Shown in pieces: positions 17,284 through 25,035 of a stretch of DNA of 64,000 bases. The notes below the pieces were generated by a model that was not told the DNA's origin, searched no databases, and was given only the letters and a program-made list of their open reading frames with translations. Source of the stretch: Marinobacter daqiaonensis (GTDB taxonomy: Bacteria; Pseudomonadota; Gammaproteobacteria; Pseudomonadales; Oleiphilaceae); the NCBI RefSeq assembly GCF_900115285.1, contig NZ_FOYW01000001.1, positions 2,205,272 to 2,269,271 of the forward strand, in the 5' to 3' direction. The stretch's first letter is position 1, and each line of letters starts with the position of its first letter. The translations under genes were made by a program, and so were the position numbers.

Positions 17284-17586
17284 ATGGCCAAGACCAAATT
17301 AGATCCCGAAGAGCAAGAGCTGCTGGAGGCATACGAATCCGGGGAGTTCGAGTCAGATCTGGATGCCGATCGTCGGGAGTACCTGACGAGGGCAGCGGAA
17401 GACACGTTCAAGAAAGACAAGCGGATCAATATACGTATCTCCAGTCGCGACCTCGAGGCACTTCAACGTCGGGCGCTGGAAGAGGGACTTCCTTACCAGA
17501 CCCTGGTTTCCAGTGTCCTGCACAAGTATGTCTCCGGCAGCCTCAAGGACATCTCTGCTAACAAGTCAGGCCAGCGGAAGCGCTAA
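17284..17586 (+). CDS. brnA: BrnA/CopG-like antitoxin (cassette 14)
   Basis: A 100-residue antitoxin with an acidic N-terminus and a ribbon-helix-helix region, RINIRISSRDLEALQRRAL followed by LPYQTLVSSVLHKY. It sits one base after the toxin stop. The last residues (NKSGQRKR) are read from the attC site. Assignment to BrnA versus a general CopG-type antitoxin is uncertain. Confidence 0.85.
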   Translation: MAKTKLDPEEQELLEAYESGEFESDLDADRREYLTRAAEDTFKKDKRINIRISSRDLEALQRRALEEGLPYQTLVSSVLHKYVSGSLKDISANKSGQRKR

Positions 17587-17613
17587 CGCGAGCCGCTGCC
17601 TTCTGCGTTAACC
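17556..17613 (+). other. attC site of cassette 14
   Basis: TGCTAAC ... GTTAACC, 58 bp. The inverse core matches GTTAGCA, which opens cassette 14. Confidence 0.92.
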
Positions 17614-17663
17614 CCTCCACCCGCCATCTTGCAAAAGTCCGTCAATGACGTATATTGGTCGTC

Positions 17664-17976
17664 ATGTTCACCATCATCGAAACTCCTACATTCGAAGCAG
17701 ATGCCAGAAAGATCTGGACTGAGGAGGAACGGAATGCGCTCTTTGCCTGGTTGGCAGCCAATCCGGAAATTGGCGATCCCATTCCAGGTAGCGGTGGATG
17801 TAGAAAGGTTCGCTGGTCGGTGGCGGGTTCAGGGAAGCGTGGTGGAGCGGAGTTATCTACTTCACCAGATTGGCAAATGGTGAGATCTGGTTGTTGGTGA
17901 TCTACAAGAGGGCCGTCAAGGAGAACATACCCGCGCATATCCTGAAGTCGATCGTGAGGTATTGGAAAATGAGTAA
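17664..17976 (+). pseudogene. higB2: HigB2/RelE-type toxin with two frameshifts (cassette 15)
   Basis: Three successive frames together spell a complete HigB2-type toxin of about 104 residues: MFTIIETPTFEADARKIW... to GSGKRGGA, then VIYFTRLANGEIWLLVIYKR...HILKSI, then EVLENE and a TAA at 17974-17976. Both joins are repaired by adding one C: GGTGGAGCG(C)GAGTT near 17848 and ATC(C)GTGAG near 17953. The restored stop overlaps the antitoxin ATG by a few bases, as in intact pairs. Either the toxin is truly dead, or the two missing bases are sequencing errors. Confidence 0.85.
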
Positions 17977-18268
17977 TGAGACTCTGAGTGCTGAGGAGCT
18001 TGGCAACAAGCTGCTTCAGTCTGTTAAAGAGATGAAAGCTGGCAACGCTGCGCGCGTCAGTCGTGTGGAGCCAAACGAGGTCGCAGAAGCGCGTGGCAGA
18101 ACTGGCCTCACGCAGCGAGAGTTTGCCGAGGTACTCCATATTTCTCCACGTACGTTGCAGGAATGGGAGCAGGGGCGGCGTAAACCTTCCGGCCCGGCAA
18201 AGGCGCTCATCGAGATTGCGTTTCGCCATCCGGAGGTTATTCGGGAAGACCTCGAACTCAGGGGGTAA
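17969..18268 (+). CDS. higA2: HigA2/XRE-type antitoxin (cassette 15)
   Basis: A 99-residue antitoxin starting MSNETLSAEELGNKLLQSVK. The C-terminal helix-turn-helix is visible in TQREFAEVLHISPRTLQEWE, followed by QGRRKPSGPAKALIEIA, the usual HigA2/NadS-like end. It remains intact although the toxin frame is broken. A longer frame upstream is the frameshifted toxin and not part of this gene. Confidence 0.9.
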   Translation: MSNETLSAEELGNKLLQSVKEMKAGNAARVSRVEPNEVAEARGRTGLTQREFAEVLHISPRTLQEWEQGRRKPSGPAKALIEIAFRHPEVIREDLELRG

Positions 18269-18333
18269 CAAGGTGGTCAACGGGACGCCAACTACGCTGC
18301 GCTCCGTTGGCGCGCATGCTGGCAGCGTTAAAT
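18263..18333 (+). other. attC site of cassette 15
   Basis: GGGTAAC ... GTTAAAT, 71 bp. The inverse core differs by one base from the complement of GTTAACC, which opens cassette 15. Confidence 0.88.
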
Positions 18334-18587
18334 CAGTAGTGATATCGAACCTGTGCGATAAGTAAGGCGTCATCCGTGACCTTATACACCATACGGTGTT
18401 CCTCATTGATTCGGCGAGACCAGTAACCAGCGAGGCTGTGCTTGAGCGGCTCCGGTTTACCAACGCCTTTGAACGGTTCTTGCTTGCTCTCTTTGATCAG
18501 CTTGTTGATCCGGTTAAGGATCTTTTTGTCGGTTTTTTGCCAGTACAGATAGTCTTCCCAGGCGTTCTCGGAGAAGATGAGTTTCAT
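18333..18587 (-). CDS. yoeB: YoeB/Txe-type toxin (cassette 16, reversed)
   Basis: An 84-residue RelE-superfamily endoribonuclease. MKLIFSENAWEDYLYWQKTD is a textbook YoeB start, and GKPEPLKHSLAGYWSRRINE with HRMVYKV and the end QVRYHY carries the catalytic Glu, Arg, His and terminal tyrosine. The ATG overlaps the antitoxin stop by 4 bases. The gene reads against the array, so it cannot depend on the cassette promoter. Confidence 0.95.
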   Translation of the reverse strand: MKLIFSENAWEDYLYWQKTDKKILNRINKLIKESKQEPFKGVGKPEPLKHSLAGYWSRRINEEHRMVYKVTDDALLIAQVRYHY

Positions 18588-18835
18588 TCAAGAAGTTCCT
18601 TTTCTTGACCACCGTCTTGCTCCAGTTCGGCGACGGATTCCATCAAACGCCGGGCGTTTTTTGGTGCGCGCAGAAGGTATGCAGTTTCTTGCAGCGCTTC
18701 GTAGTCCTCAAGGGAGATCATTACCACGGACTGCGACTTGCTCCGGGTGATGATCACAGGGGAATGGTCCTCACAGACCTGCTCCATGGTTTTTGCCAGA
18801 TTGGTTCTGGCGGCTGTGTAGCTGATGGCATCCAT
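18584..18835 (-). CDS. yefM: YefM/Axe-type antitoxin (cassette 16, reversed)
   Basis: An 83-residue Phd/YefM-fold antitoxin starting MDAISYTAARTNLAKTMEQV, with VIITRSKSQSVVMISLEDYE as the conserved core. An AGGAG-like ribosome site lies just upstream of the chosen ATG. A longer open frame to 18958 enters the attC and is not used. It is translated first and coupled to the toxin gene. Confidence 0.95.
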   Translation of the reverse strand: MDAISYTAARTNLAKTMEQVCEDHSPVIITRSKSQSVVMISLEDYEALQETAYLLRAPKNARRLMESVAELEQDGGQEKELLE

Positions 18836-18844
18836 AAGGCTGCT

Positions 18845-18854
18845 CCTGTACAGG
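18845..18854 (-). promoter_or_regulatory. Candidate YefM operator
   Basis: The palindrome CCTGTACAGG lies 10-19 bases upstream of the yefM ATG and contains TGTACA, the hexamer known as the core of the E. coli YefM-YoeB operator. Autoregulation is therefore likely. Only one clear hexamer is seen. Confidence 0.55.
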
Positions 18855-18889
18855 ATGTTGGTCATGATCAGGATACCGTACGCCAAAGG

Positions 18890-18967
18890 ATTTAACAATC
18901 GGCTGCACAGCGACCGATTTTCCGCCGCTTCGCGGCTCCAAACCGGCGCGTGAGCCAAGCGTTATGT
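18890..18967 (+). other. attC site of cassette 16, end of array
   Basis: ATTTAAC ... GTTATGT, 78 bp. The inverse core matches GTTAAAT, which opens cassette 16. No further attC is seen to the right. Confidence 0.92.
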
Positions 18968-19167
18968 TTCCGAGTTACCCATGATAAAGGACACCTAAGA
19001 AAAAGCCTGTCCGGTACCTGTCCCCATTCCCTCCTTGCCCCACCCATTCTCCGGCCTGCCTGTGTCCGAAGAGAGTATCTAAGCTATCATCATTACCGAA
19101 GACAACGTTCCGGCAGGCTCGGTCTTGCAGCAACACCAGCGTTTCCATATGGCTAAAGGACAGCTGA

Positions 19168-20097
19168 ATGAGCGACAGGGAAACCGATCGGGATATCTCC
19201 TCCGAAAAAAAAGCCAAGGAGGCCGCAGACGATCAAGCGTCCCGGGCCAAGGCTCAGGATCGGGAATCCCGGGAGCAGACACCGACGTCCAGCGAAAAGT
19301 CACTGACCCGCAAGGAACGTAATACCGTCGCCGACCATGGCGGTCTGACTTCACTGACTCTGTACTCCATTATCCATCGCGAAGGCGAAGCGGAACTGCG
19401 ACGCCCGGCAATGTCTCTCTGGTGGTCTGGTGTGGCAGCGGGGATCGGGATTTCCACCTCGATCCTCGCCGAGGCTGTTATCCGCTCCAATCTGGAGCCA
19501 GATCCCTACCGGACGTTGATTGAGAGCCTGGGTTACTCGTTCGGGTTTGTCCTCGTGATCCTGTGCCGGCTGCAACTGTTCACCGAGAACACCATCACCG
19601 TCGTGCTGCCGTTGCTGGCCAAGCCGACGCGCAACGGATTCTCTTGCACGGCGCGCCTATGGGGGATTGTGCTTGCAGCGAATCTGAGTGGCACGTTTGT
19701 CACTGCCCTCATCGGCGTTCATGGGGGTATTCTTCCCGGGGACACACTCGCGGCTATCCTGGATATGTCGCATCACCTGGCCTCGCTGACCCCAGCCGAG
19801 GCGCTTTTGCGGGGGATTCCATCAGGGTTTTTCATAGCCGCTCTGGTGTGGATACTGCCTTCGGCGAAGGGATCCGAAGTGCTGGTTATTGTCATGTTCA
19901 CCTGGCTGATCGCGGCGGGTGGCTTTACCCATGTGATTGCCGGGTCAAACGAAATTTTCACTCTGGTGCTCACTGGTGAAATGAATATCTTTACCGCCTT
20001 TATCGATCATATTTCACCGGTACTCATCGGCAATATTATCGGCGGCACCGGTTTGTTCGCGATGCTGGCCTATGGCCAGGTTCATGAGGAAATGTGA
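19168..20097 (+). CDS. Formate/nitrite transporter (FNT) family protein, YfdC-like
   Basis: A 309-residue membrane protein. An unusual charged N-terminal tail of about 65 residues (EKKAKEAADDQASRAKAQ and similar) precedes six predicted membrane helices. RRPAMSLWWSGVAAGIGIS, the LFTENTITVVLPL loop and SPVLIGNIIGGTGLFAMLAY fit the YfdC branch of the FNT family. FNT channels move formate, nitrite or hydrosulfide; the substrate of YfdC-like members is not established. It is the first chromosomal gene after the integron, with AAGGAC as a ribosome site. Confidence 0.88.
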   Translation: MSDRETDRDISSEKKAKEAADDQASRAKAQDRESREQTPTSSEKSLTRKERNTVADHGGLTSLTLYSIIHREGEAELRRPAMSLWWSGVAAGIGISTSILAEAVIRSNLEPDPYRTLIESLGYSFGFVLVILCRLQLFTENTITVVLPLLAKPTRNGFSCTARLWGIVLAANLSGTFVTALIGVHGGILPGDTLAAILDMSHHLASLTPAEALLRGIPSGFFIAALVWILPSAKGSEVLVIVMFTWLIAAGGFTHVIAGSNEIFTLVLTGEMNIFTAFIDHISPVLIGNIIGGTGLFAMLAYGQVHEEM

Positions 20098-20177
20098 GTG
20101 GCGCAGTCTCGATCTCGATGCCATGCATAACGGGAGCAGTCGCCTAAGACCATTGGACAGTGTTCAGGACGAACATC

Positions 20178-21731
20178 ATGCTGACTGACAGATTCAAGCC
20201 GACTGAGCAGCCCATAAACGTGCTGGTCATTCTGGGACATCCCCGCACGGACAGCTTTTGCGCGGCCCTGGCTGAGGCCTTCTGCCGGGGCTCGCGCGCG
20301 GCGGGGGTGCAACTGCGCAGGCTGGACCTGGCAGGACTGGATTTCGATTCACACCTGCACATGCCCTCCCCCAACGATCAGCCCCTTGAAGACGACCTCT
20401 GCAGGGCCCGGGAGCTCTTTCTCTGGGCGGATCACCTGGTAATCGTTTACCCCACCTGGTGGGGAGGAGCCCCCGCCCTGCTCAAGGGCTTTCTGGACCG
20501 GCTGATGGCGCCAGGCTTTGCCTTCAGGACCTGCGAAGGGGGCATCGGCTATGAAGGGCTGTTGCAAGGCCGTTCCGCCCAGCTGATCACCACCATGGAT
20601 ACGCCCCCGCTTGTGCATCGGCTGCTGTACCGGCAACCCGGCAAAAATGCTCTGGCCCGCGCAACCCTGGGCTTCTGTGGCATACGCCCGGTGCGTTCGC
20701 TGGTGTTTGGCTCCGTCAAGAACGCCAGCGCGAACCAACGCGAGGCCTGGCTCGGGCGCGCCGAACAACAGGGCCGCAAGCTGGAGCAGGGGCGAATAAC
20801 ACCGATGGAACGGCTGCAACACAAAACCGGCGCCTGGTTGCGGAGCCTGCGACTGCAGTTCTATCCCATGTCGTGGGTGGCCTATACCATCGGCGCTCTT
20901 GCGGCCTCCCCCGGCAGCTCAGTGCTCGGGACGTCGGTGTTCTGGGTCGGCTACCTCTGCCTTTTCCTGCTGGAGGTGGCAACGGTGCTGGTCAATGAGC
21001 TGGTCGATCTGCCCTCGGATCAGCGCAACTCCTACTACAACGCCTTCACCGGCGGATCGCGCGTGTTGGTTGACGGTTCGCTGAGCCAGCGGGAGGTAAA
21101 GACCGGGATTGGTGTTGCGCTGTTGGGGTTGTTGGCCAGCATAATCTGGCTGCTGGCGCTATCCACGGCGGCTCCGGTCGCCATGATCGTGGTGCTTGGC
21201 GCCCTGACCGTGCTGGCCATCGGCTATACCGCACCGCCACTGAAGCTCAGCTATCGTGGCCTGGGGGAGTTGGATGTGGCGGTTACCCACAGTATCGGCG
21301 TGCTGCTGTGCGGCTATGTGTTTCTGGGCGGGGCCTGGAGCGATCCCACGCCATGGCTCCTGAGCGTGCCGATGTTGTTGGGGATATTGCCCTCCATTAC
21401 CCTGTCAGGCATACCGGATCTGGAGGCGGATGCCCTGGCGTCCAAGCGCACTCTGGCGGTACGCTTTGGATTCAGGAATGCGCTGGGTATCGCGATCTTC
21501 TTCGTCCTGCTCTCCTGTGCAGCTGCACTGGCATGGCAGGCCTGGGGACTGGCAGGTGGCGCCTACAGTGGCATTGGCTGGCTGGTGGTCCCCCATGCCG
21601 CTATGCTGACGTGGTTGTTGTACCAGCATTTCCGCACTGACCGGGCGCCGGGGCGTATTGATGGGCTGATGGTCGCCTCACTTGGCTACACGGTGTGGTT
21701 CGGGCTGGTTCCACTACTGCGACTGCTATAA
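20178..21731 (+). CDS. Fusion of flavodoxin-fold quinone reductase and UbiA-family prenyltransferase
   Basis: A 517-residue two-domain protein. Residues 1 to about 205 form a flavodoxin_2/NAD(P)H-quinone reductase-like domain: INVLVILGHPRTDSFCAAL at the FMN-phosphate site and VIVYPTWWGGAPALLKGFLD. Residues about 220-517 form a UbiA prenyltransferase with about eight to nine membrane helices and both metal motifs: Asn273/Asp277 in NELVD and Asp414/Asp418 in DLEAD. The YTAPPLKLSYRGLGE segment is MenA-like. The combination could couple quinone reduction to prenylation of a naphthoate- or hydroquinone-type acceptor; this is inference. ATG 20178 follows CAGGAC; GTG 20160 is an alternative start. 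Confidence 0.85.
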   Translation: MLTDRFKPTEQPINVLVILGHPRTDSFCAALAEAFCRGSRAAGVQLRRLDLAGLDFDSHLHMPSPNDQPLEDDLCRARELFLWADHLVIVYPTWWGGAPALLKGFLDRLMAPGFAFRTCEGGIGYEGLLQGRSAQLITTMDTPPLVHRLLYRQPGKNALARATLGFCGIRPVRSLVFGSVKNASANQREAWLGRAEQQGRKLEQGRITPMERLQHKTGAWLRSLRLQFYPMSWVAYTIGALAASPGSSVLGTSVFWVGYLCLFLLEVATVLVNELVDLPSDQRNSYYNAFTGGSRVLVDGSLSQREVKTGIGVALLGLLASIIWLLALSTAAPVAMIVVLGALTVLAIGYTAPPLKLSYRGLGELDVAVTHSIGVLLCGYVFLGGAWSDPTPWLLSVPMLLGILPSITLSGIPDLEADALASKRTLAVRFGFRNALGIAIFFVLLSCAAALAWQAWGLAGGAYSGIGWLVVPHAAMLTWLLYQHFRTDRAPGRIDGLMVASLGYTVWFGLVPLLRLL

Positions 21732-21814
21732 CTGAAGCCGGACAGGCACTTCCCAAAGAAGAGGGAATGGCCGGCCGAATCATGGCTGTTTCCGTCTCGC
21801 CACGACTTTAAAAC

Positions 21815-21842
21815 AACAAAAAAGGCAGCCGAAGCTGCCTTT
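21815..21842 (-). terminator. Terminator of the cold-shock gene
   Basis: On the minus strand AAGGCAGC-TTCG-GCTGCC is followed by a T-run. The UUCG tetraloop makes a very stable hairpin. It starts 21 bp after the cold-shock gene stop. Confidence 0.88.
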
Positions 21843-21862
21843 CTGGTCATGCGGTCTGCTAT

Positions 21863-22069
21863 TTAGATAGCGACAACATTTTCCGCCTGCGGGCCTTTCT
21901 GGCCCTGGGTAACGCTGAACTCAACCTGCTGGCCTTCTGCCAGGGTTTTGAAGCCGCTGCTCTGGATGGCGCTGAAGTGAACGAAGACGTCCGGGCCGCT
22001 TTCACGCGTGATGAAACCAAAGCCTTTTGCTTCGTTGAAAAACTTAACAGTACCGGTGGTGTTAGACAT
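21863..22069 (-). CDS. Cold-shock domain protein, CspA family
   Basis: A 68-residue single OB-fold RNA/DNA-binding protein. The RNP1 motif GFGFI is within KGFGFITRE and RNP2 is VFVHFSAI. The ATG for [19 protein letters not shown] is chosen; an in-frame ATG 7 codons earlier lacks homology. Such proteins act as RNA chaperones. A long untranslated leader is likely, since over 400 bp lie upstream. Confidence 0.96.
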   Translation of the reverse strand: MSNTTGTVKFFNEAKGFGFITRESGPDVFVHFSAIQSSGFKTLAEGQQVEFSVTQGQKGPQAENVVAI

Positions 22070-22505
22070 ATAAAGATATCCTGAGATCAATCATTTTGGT
22101 TGCCGCCAGTGCATCGGAATGATGGCCGGTCAGCGGTGTGCGGAAAAAATTTGAAGACTCGAAAACAGGACGGGCACTACCAGTAATAACCAGAGAAGCG
22201 TCGTATTCTTGAAGTTCGTAACAGATCTTTTCTACCCGCACACAGTACCCCATATCCCCCTGGTTACCTAATGTTTTTTCGGTAGGTACATACCGGGGGA
22301 TTACCCAGCCTCTCAAAACGCGACCGGAGGTAAGCAATCGGATGGCTCGCCGGCATGCCATGTGGCATATCCCCTGCCAGTTGGTATATTGAAGCCTGCG
22401 GCGATGCAATGAACCCGGCGGAAGTACCGAAGCCGTCCGTTACCCGGACCCGGCAAACCGGCGTATGCACCCGCCCGATTCCAACGACAACAACAAGGAG
22501 CACCG
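22070..22505. other. Intergenic region between cold-shock gene and haloalkane dehalogenase
   Basis: These 436 bp are less GC-rich than the flanks and lie between divergent genes. They should hold the promoter and long leader of the cold-shock gene and the promoter of the dehalogenase. The open frames in it do not look coding. I could not assign promoters or a cold-box with confidence. Confidence 0.5.
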
Positions 22506-23414
22506 ATGAAAGCCCTGCGGACCCCTGACAGCCGTTTCCAGAACCTGGCCGGTTTCGACTACCAGCCCCATTACCTGAACGTGGACGATTTCGAAGGTGG
22601 CGAACTGCGGATGCACTACCTGGACGAGGGTCCGCAGGACGGGCCGATTGTCCTGCTGATGCATGGCGAGCCCTCCTGGTGCTACCTGTACCGTAAGATG
22701 ATCCCCATCATCACCGCCGCCGGCTACCGTGCGATCGCACCGGACCTGATCGGCTTCGGCCGGTCCGATAAACCAGCGGATCGTAAGGACTATACCTACG
22801 CACGTCACATGGGCTGGATGCAGTCCTTCCTGGATCAGCTCGATCTGCAGGACATCCATCTTGTGTGCCAGGACTGGGGTGGACTGCTGGGCCTTCGCCT
22901 GGTGGGAGAGAACCCGGACCGCTTTGCCTCCGTGGTTGCCGCCAACACCTTCCTGCCGACCGGCGACAAAGACCCGGGGGCCGCCTTCAAGAAATGGCAG
23001 CGCTTCTCCCAGGAAACCCCGGAGTTCCACATTGCCGGCGTGATCAAGGGCGGTACCGTGACCCCGCTGCCGCAGGAAGTCATGGACGCCTACAACGCCC
23101 CATTTCCGGATGAGAGTTTCAAGGAAGGTGCCCGTCAGTTCCCCATCCTGGTTCCGACCACCCCCGATGACCCCGCCGCCGAGGCCAACCGGCAGGCCTG
23201 GAAGGTACTCGGCCAATGGCAGAAGCCCTTCCTGACGGCATTCAGTGACTCCGACCCCGTGACCCGGGGTGCGGACAGGTTCCTACAGAAGGCCATACCC
23301 GGAGCCCAGGGACAGGATCACGTCACGATCGAGCAAGGTGGTCACTTCCTGCAGGAAGACCAGGGGGAAACCCTGGCGGAGGTTGTGGTTCGGTTTCTGG
23401 ATAAGTCCCGGTGA
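22506..23414 (+). CDS. dhmA: Haloalkane dehalogenase, HLD-I type
   Basis: A 302-residue alpha/beta-hydrolase that hydrolyses carbon-halogen bonds of haloalkanes. HGEPSWCYLYRKMIPI carries the oxyanion-hole and first-motif residues and matches DhlA closely. The nucleophile Asp and the halide-binding Trp are in VCQDWGGLLGL, the acid is probably in FSDSDPVT, and the base is the His in GGHFLQE. A Trp in the cap (FKKWQRF) can be the second halide ligand of HLD-I enzymes. Length and motif order fit the DhlA/DhmA subfamily; the natural substrate is unknown. Confidence 0.92.
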   Translation: MKALRTPDSRFQNLAGFDYQPHYLNVDDFEGGELRMHYLDEGPQDGPIVLLMHGEPSWCYLYRKMIPIITAAGYRAIAPDLIGFGRSDKPADRKDYTYARHMGWMQSFLDQLDLQDIHLVCQDWGGLLGLRLVGENPDRFASVVAANTFLPTGDKDPGAAFKKWQRFSQETPEFHIAGVIKGGTVTPLPQEVMDAYNAPFPDESFKEGARQFPILVPTTPDDPAAEANRQAWKVLGQWQKPFLTAFSDSDPVTRGADRFLQKAIPGAQGQDHVTIEQGGHFLQEDQGETLAEVVVRFLDKSR

Positions 23415-23447
23415 GCAGGTTTCGGCATGATCGGCTGGAAAGGGTTT

Positions 23448-24239
23448 TCAGACCAGCCGATCCAGGCGCAGGCGCTCGCGGGTGTCGAACAGGCGGCGGC
23501 TTCCCACCGAAACGGCCATCAGGGCTCCGAAACCAGTGCCCACGGTGATGGTGAACATCACCAGAATCTGATATTTCACGGCAACAGCCGGGGGACTTCC
23601 GGCAAGGATCTGGCCGGTCATCATACCCGGGAGGCTGACGATACCCGCCGCCGCCATGGCGTTGATGGAGGGGATCATCCCGCCCCGCATGGCGTCACGA
23701 CGAATATCGCCCACCGCCTCCCGCCAGGTCTGCCCCATCATCAGGCGGTTCTCGATCACCGCACGCTGGCGCCAGACGGATTCGGTAAGACGGTCCAGAC
23801 TCAGGGCGACGCCGGTCATGGTGTTGCCCAGCATCATACCCAGCAGGGGAATTGCATACTGGGGTGAGTACCAGGGCTGAGGACCGATGACGACAGTAAG
23901 GGTCAGTATCGTCACCGTGAAGGACGAAAGGAACATGGCGCCGGTCCCGATCCCGAAGGCCCAGCCCCCGGATAGCCGCCGTTCCTGCCGCGCCATGACT
24001 TCCCGCCCCGCCACCAGCAGCATCACGAAAGCCATCAGAACAATCCAGACCAGGTCCGCGGCGGCAAACAGCGCCTCAAGGATCAGGCCTATAAGAAACA
24101 GCTGAACCGCTGTGCGGGTGCCGGCAATGAGCAGACTTCTGGTAATGCCCAGTCGCGACAGGTGGCTGCATAGTGCGAGCAGCAGCAGGAGCACCGCTGC
24201 GAGGGCCAGCTTCCACCAGGCAAGGTCTATCACTTCCAT
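23448..24239 (-). CDS. fetB: FetB-like ABC transporter permease (UPF0014)
   Basis: A 263-residue inner-membrane permease with about seven hydrophobic helices. GTRTAVQLFLIGLIL and MIPSINAMAAAGIVSLPGMM (near residue 190) are hallmark stretches of the FetB/YbbM family. In E. coli FetAB exports iron and eases oxidative stress; plant and bacterial relatives have been linked to aluminium and other ions. Its ATG overlaps the stop of the ATPase gene. Confidence 0.9.
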   Translation of the reverse strand: MEVIDLAWWKLALAAVLLLLLALCSHLSRLGITRSLLIAGTRTAVQLFLIGLILEALFAAADLVWIVLMAFVMLLVAGREVMARQERRLSGGWAFGIGTGAMFLSSFTVTILTLTVVIGPQPWYSPQYAIPLLGMMLGNTMTGVALSLDRLTESVWRQRAVIENRLMMGQTWREAVGDIRRDAMRGGMIPSINAMAAAGIVSLPGMMTGQILAGSPPAVAVKYQILVMFTITVGTGFGALMAVSVGSRRLFDTRERLRLDRLV

Positions 24240-24898
24240 CAGCGCGCCTCCAGGACGTGGCCGTTCAGATAGAAGGCCCGGTCTGCCAGACGACGGATCT
24301 GCCCGGCGTCGTGGGCGACCCAGATGACCGGCATGTTGCGTTCACGGATCTCAGAACCCAGCCATCGCTCAACGGTTTCGGTTGTTTCCGGGTCCAGGTT
24401 GGCGGTAGGTTCATCAAGCAGCAGGGCCTGAGGGGCAGCCGCCAGAGCGCGAAGAAGGGCCAGTCGCTGTTTTTCACCGGAGGACAGGCGGCTCACGGAC
24501 CAGGCCATGACCTGGCGATCAAATCCCAGCTCCGACAATCCGGAAACCTCCGCCTTATCGGGGAAATGATCCCCTACCCGCTCCGACCACCACTGGCTTT
24601 CTGATGGCACGAGCATGACCCGGCGGCGCCATTCATGGGCGGCTATTTGCGACTGTTCGATATCGCCCAGAAATACCCGCCCGCCGTGGTCCTCAAGGTC
24701 GGCAACCGCCCTGAGCAGTCGGCTTTTGCCACTTCCGGAAATGCCGGACAGGCAGACCACTTCCGCTGAAGCGATGGTAAGGGATACCTGCTCCAGTTCA
24801 CCGATGGTGACGTTCTCCAGGCGAAGTGTATGGTCGGGACGCAACGGCAGGGCTTCCTCAGGGTCTGGTCCGATTGGGTATTGGATGCCATGATGCAC
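24239..24898 (-). CDS. fetA: FetA-like ABC transporter ATP-binding protein
   Basis: An ABC ATPase of about 219 residues. Walker A is GISGSGKS, the signature is LSSGEKQRL, Walker B is ALLLDEPTANLDP and the switch His is in WVAHD. It overlaps fetB by one base and forms an ABC half-transporter pair with it. The start is uncertain: GTG 24898 is chosen, with ATG 24961 and GTG 24976 as in-frame alternatives without clear ribosome sites. Confidence 0.85.
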   Translation of the reverse strand: MHHGIQYPIGPDPEEALPLRPDHTLRLENVTIGELEQVSLTIASAEVVCLSGISGSGKSRLLRAVADLEDHGGRVFLGDIEQSQIAAHEWRRRVMLVPSESQWWSERVGDHFPDKAEVSGLSELGFDRQVMAWSVSRLSSGEKQRLALLRALAAAPQALLLDEPTANLDPETTETVERWLGSEIRERNMPVIWVAHDAGQIRRLADRAFYLNGHVLEAR

Positions 24899-25035
24899 AC
24901 GAATCGCCCTAAAGCCAATTCGTGCATCGATCGGGGTAAATCGCCGGTCACGTCCGTTCATGGGCACGATGTTCACTGGGCTTGGGCCGGTTTTGGTGCC
25001 AAGCTTACACTTGGGTTCAAGGGCTGGAGAATTCT

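Larger units (their letters stand above)
4730..18967. mobile_element. Chromosomal integron: intI, attI and a 16-cassette array
   Basis: An integron integrase reads leftward and a 13-kb cassette array reads rightward from attI, the classical geometry. Sixteen attC sites of 57-105 bp are read by eye. In 13 cassettes the 7-base core opening the cassette is the exact reverse complement of the inverse core that starts its own attC, which fixes the borders. Cassettes are: 1 6032-7266, 2 7267-9054, 3 9055-9618, 4 9619-10075, 5 10076-10641, 6 10642-11010, 7 11011-12806, 8 12807-13351, 9 13352-14431, 10 14432-15170, 11 15171-15568, 12 15569-16268, 13 16269-16966, 14 16967-17607, 15 17608-18327, 16 18328-18961. 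There is no transposon, resistance gene or qacE/sul1 end, so this is a sedentary integron rather than a clinical mobile one. Confidence 0.95.

Noticed and set aside
6031..18967. CRISPR-like repeats in the cassette array
   Set aside because: The spaced repeats are attC sites: variable length, imperfect palindromes, unequal gene-sized intervals.
18968..19167. A seventeenth cassette after YefM-YoeB
   Set aside because: No attC-like palindrome with RYYYAAC/GTTRRRY ends occurs before the FNT gene.
22062..22409. Possible small gene upstream of the cold-shock gene
   Set aside because: The frame overlaps the cold-shock start, has no ribosome site and no family; the region is more likely a leader.
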